From: Pseudomonadota bacterium
GTDB taxonomy: Bacteria; Pseudomonadota; Gammaproteobacteria; Acidiferrobacterales; Acidiferrobacteraceae
NCBI GenBank assembly: GCA_021795255.1
Contig: JAJYPQ010000161.1
Span: 1 to 8,042 of the forward strand
Reading direction: 5' to 3'
DNA length: 8,042 nt
The notes beneath the pieces were generated by a model that saw nothing but the letters and a program-made list of their open reading frames with translations, was not told where the DNA came from and searched no databases. Positions 6,005 through 8,042 of the stretch are shown one piece after another. A program made the translations under genes and the position numbers. How positions within the stretch are numbered: position 1 is the stretch's first letter; every line of letters starts with the position of its first letter.

Positions 6005-6098
6005 GAAGGGGCTAGCCGCGTGGTCGTCATATATCGTATATACTTAACAGTTAATTTTGAACTTGAACCCAACCGAACCGGCATGAAGGTCGACCTTA
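6005..6098 (+). promoter_or_regulatory. dnaG-rpoD spacer with AT-rich core, tandem repeats and RBS palindrome
   Basis: This 94-bp gap holds GGCTAGCC (palindrome), an AT-rich stretch with ATATA-TCG-TATAT (6029-6041) and TTAAC-A-GTTAA (6044-6054), tandem TTGAAC TTGAAC (6057-6068) and tandem AACCG AACCG (6071-6080). The rpoD Shine-Dalgarno GAAGGT (6085-6090) overlaps a perfect 12-bp palindrome, AAGGTCGACCTT (6086-6097). No -35/-10 pair is convincing, though the AT-rich core is the natural place for an rpoD promoter. Confidence 0.4.
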
Positions 6099-7940
6099 AT
6101 GGATCAAGAGACGCAACGCTTACAGCTTAAGAAGCTCATCCTCCAGGGTAAAGAACAGGGGTTTCTTACCTATCGAGACATCAATGACCATCTTCCCGAG
6201 GATGTGCATGACGCGGATCAGATAGAGATCGTGATCAACATGATCAACGACATGGGGATTGAGGTCTACGACCAAGCCCCTGATCCCGACACCTTACTCA
6301 TGAAAACCGATCCCGCCGCCACTCCGGATGACGAGGAGGTGGTCGAGGAGGCCGAGCAGGTGCTGGCCTCGGCGGTGGAAGGCGAGTTTGGTCGAACCAC
6401 AGACCCCGTGCGCATGTATATGCGCGAAATGGGCACCGTCGAGCTGTTGACCCGTGAAGGCGAAATTGACCTTGCCAAGCGGATTGAGGACGGAATCCGT
6501 CAGAGCACGGAGGCCATTGCGACCTGTCCGGCCACGATAGCCGAGGTCTTGCGCATGATGGAACTGGTCGAGCAAGACCAGATGCGGCTTACTGAACTGG
6601 TCGTGGATTTTGTCGATCCTAAGGCCTTGGACGCACCACCGCCCGAGATTGATCGCGATCTTGCCGCCGTCGAAGACGAGGACGGCGATGCGAGCGACGG
6701 CGATAACGTCGAGGCTGAGGAAGATGTAGGGCCTGACCGCGAGGAAGCGCTTCAACGTTTTGGGCGGATCCGAAAGTTGCACGCCTCTATTACTAAGGCG
6801 GCGGAGAAGAAAGGGTTCAAGAGCCCTGAGGTAGCGAAGCACCAGGAGAAGCTGGCGGAAGAGTTTATGGAGATCAAATTCGTCTCCAAGCAGATCAACC
6901 GCCTGGTGGAACATGTACGCGCCTTGGTGGATGAGGCCCGCGAGCAAGAAAAGATCATCATGGAGATCTGCGTGGGTAAAGCCCGGATGGCGCGCAAGGT
7001 CTTCCTCAAGACCTTCCCGGGCAACGAGACGAATCCCCGTTGGGTCAAGAAGATCGGCAAAGGGACAGATGGCAGCACCGAGATCATAGAGGCGAATTGG
7101 CCGGCCGTCAGTCTTGCCCAGACAAAACTGGGCCAGATCGAGGTCAGGGCCGGGCTCCCTATTGCCGACTTGAAGGAAGTGAATCGCCGGATGTCGATTG
7201 GCGAGGCGAAGGCCCGGCGCGCCAAGAAGGAGATGGTCGAGGCCAATCTGCGTCTTGTGATCTCCATCGCGAAAAAGTACACGAATCGCGGTCTACAGTT
7301 CTTGGACCTCATTCAAGAGGGCAATATCGGCCTCATGAAGGCGGTCGACAAGTTCGAGTATCGGCGCGGTTATAAATTCTCGACGTACGCCACCTGGTGG
7401 ATACGCCAAGCGATCACGCGCTCGATCGCAGACCAAGCACGGACGATTCGCATCCCCGTGCACATGATCGAGACGATCAATAAGCTCAATCGCATTTCGC
7501 GCCAGATGCTGCAGGAGATGGGGCGCGAAGCGACGCCTGAGGAGCTGGCTACGCGCATGGATATGCCCGAGGACAAGATTCGCAAGGTGTTGAAGATCGC
7601 AAAGGAACCGATTTCGATGGAGACGCCGATCGGCGACGACGAAGACTCCCATTTGGGGGATTTTGTCGAGGATACGAGTATCATGGCGCCGACCGATGCG
7701 GCGACGGTGGCGGGCTTAAAGGCTGCGACGCTCGATATATTGGATACGCTGACACCCCGCGAAGCGAAGGTCTTGCGCATGCGCTTTGGGATCGGTATGA
7801 ATACCGACCATACCTTAGAGGAGGTCGGTAAGCAGTTTGATGTCACGCGCGAACGTATTCGTCAGATTGAGGCGAAGGCCTTGCGTAAGTTGCGTCATCC
7901 GAGCCGATCCGAGCATCTGCGTAGCTTTCTTGATATGTAA
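6099..7940 (+). CDS. rpoD: RNA polymerase primary sigma factor (sigma-70, RpoD)
   Basis: A 613-residue housekeeping sigma factor, the same length as E. coli RpoD. Region 1.1 covers about 1-80 ([17 protein letters not shown]). Region 1.2 includes [20 protein letters not shown] (101-120). The non-conserved region follows, with an acidic patch around 191-215. Regions 2.1-2.4 span about 375-450, with the -10-recognition helix [18 protein letters not shown] at 429-446. Region 3.0 starts near [13 protein letters not shown]. The 3.2 finger is [16 protein letters not shown] (508-522). The region 4.2 helix-turn-helix, [19 protein letters not shown], is at 573-591 and reads the -35 element. From about residue 360 the match to E. 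coli is nearly continuous; the middle differs. The ATG at 6099 has GAAGGT eight bases upstream, inside a palindrome. It lies 94 bp after dnaG and 11 nt before a tRNA gene. Confidence 0.98.
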   Translation: MDQETQRLQLKKLILQGKEQGFLTYRDINDHLPEDVHDADQIEIVINMINDMGIEVYDQAPDPDTLLMKTDPAATPDDEEVVEEAEQVLASAVEGEFGRTTDPVRMYMREMGTVELLTREGEIDLAKRIEDGIRQSTEAIATCPATIAEVLRMMELVEQDQMRLTELVVDFVDPKALDAPPPEIDRDLAAVEDEDGDASDGDNVEAEEDVGPDREEALQRFGRIRKLHASITKAAEKKGFKSPEVAKHQEKLAEEFMEIKFVSKQINRLVEHVRALVDEAREQEKIIMEICVGKARMARKVFLKTFPGNETNPRWVKKIGKGTDGSTEIIEANWPAVSLAQTKLGQIEVRAGLPIADLKEVNRRMSIGEAKARRAKKEMVEANLRLVISIAKKYTNRGLQFLDLIQEGNIGLMKAVDKFEYRRGYKFSTYATWWIRQAITRSIADQARTIRIPVHMIETINKLNRISRQMLQEMGREATPEELATRMDMPEDKIRKVLKIAKEPISMETPIGDDEDSHLGDFVEDTSIMAPTDAATVAGLKAATLDILDTLTPREAKVLRMRFGIGMNTDHTLEEVGKQFDVTRERIRQIEAKALRKLRHPSRSEHLRSFLDM

Positions 7941-7951
7941 CCCCGTTTTGC

Positions 7952-8028
7952 GGGCCTGTAGCTCAGTTGGTTAGAGCAGGGGACTCATAATCCTCTGGTC
8001 GAAGGTTCAAGTCCTTCCGGGCCCACCA
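7952..8028 (+). tRNA. tRNA-Ile2 (anticodon CAU, lysidine type)
   Basis: A complete 77-nt tRNA with an encoded CCA. The acceptor GGGCCTG pairs with CGGGCCC (one T6-G67 wobble), the D arm is GCTC/GAGC, the anticodon stem is GGGGA/TCCTC around loop CTCATAA with anticodon CAT at 7986-7988, and the T arm is GAAGG-TTCAAGT-CCTTC, with discriminator A. CAU can mean elongator Met or Ile2. The C4-G69 and C5-G68 acceptor pairs match the determinants by which TilS picks tRNA-Ile2, whereas E. coli tRNA-Met has U4-A69 and A5-U68. The T loop TTCAAGT matches E. coli ileX rather than tRNA-Met. E. coli ileX also lies shortly downstream of rpoD. It would read AUA after C34 becomes lysidine. It starts 11 nt after the rpoD stop. 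Confidence 0.88.
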
Positions 8029-8042
8029 TATAAATCAAGGAC

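Noticed and set aside
6062..6088. Sigma-32 (heat-shock) promoter before rpoD: CTTGAA followed by a CAT-containing block
   Set aside because: The spacing is about 11 bp instead of 13-17, the -10 block matches poorly, and transcription would start within the ribosome-binding site.
6294..7312. Two long minus-strand frames inside rpoD
   Set aside because: They mirror the most conserved coding strand in the window; their residues show no domain pattern.
7941..7954. Intrinsic terminator after rpoD (CCCCGTTTTGCGGG)
   Set aside because: The stem is only 4 bp, the T-run is in the loop rather than after the stem, and the right arm belongs to the tRNA.
7952..8028. Calling the CAU tRNA elongator tRNA-Met
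   Set aside because: C4-G69, C5-G68, the T-loop sequence and the location after rpoD all favour tRNA-Ile2, though modification cannot be seen in DNA.
1..8042. Mobile element, CRISPR array, toxin-antitoxin or defence genes
   Set aside because: Nearly all sequence is accounted for by conserved core genes; no transposase, integrase, regular spaced repeats or paired small genes were seen.

Overview
The window is a GC-rich housekeeping segment of a proteobacterial chromosome. It is most likely from a gammaproteobacterium outside the Enterobacterales. The C-terminal half of RpoD is close to the E. coli protein and RpoD has the same length (613 aa). S21 is a 71-residue protein that aligns along its length with the E. 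coli one. The order folB / plsY / tsaD / rpsU / dnaG / rpoD, with a CAU tRNA beyond, is the gammaproteobacterial macromolecular-synthesis neighbourhood. A yqeY gene between rpsU and dnaG is absent from E. coli but common in other proteobacteria. I cannot name a genus.

Layout. Bases 2-478 (+) are the 3' part of a PTR1/FolM-type pteridine reductase whose start lies outside the window. It converges on a minus-strand outer-membrane beta-barrel gene (582-1145). That gene lies downstream of folB (1225-1605, minus). folB and plsY (1627-2220, +) diverge with only 21 bp between their starts. plsY and tsaD (2198-3208, minus) are tail to tail and overlap by 23 bp. A 347-bp divergent regulatory region (3209-3555) separates tsaD from the plus-strand run rpsU (3556-3771) - yqeY (3778-4221) - dnaG (4268-6004) - rpoD (6099-7940). 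A tRNA with anticodon CAU follows 11 nt after rpoD (7952-8028) and is best read as the lysidine-modified tRNA-Ile2.

How the genes relate. The pteridine reductase and FolB belong to pterin/folate metabolism. PlsY starts phospholipid synthesis. TsaD makes the t6A37 modification on ANN-decoding tRNAs, which should include the tRNA-Ile2 at the far end of the window. S21, primase and sigma-70 link initiation of translation, replication and transcription in one co-directional cluster.

I found no mobile element, CRISPR array, defence system or undescribed multi-gene system. What deserves a second look is small-scale: several dyads at gene starts (1563-1581, 3396-3413, 3477-3486, 6086-6097), an unconventional plsY start, and the tRNA joined to the rpoD transcript without a visible terminator.
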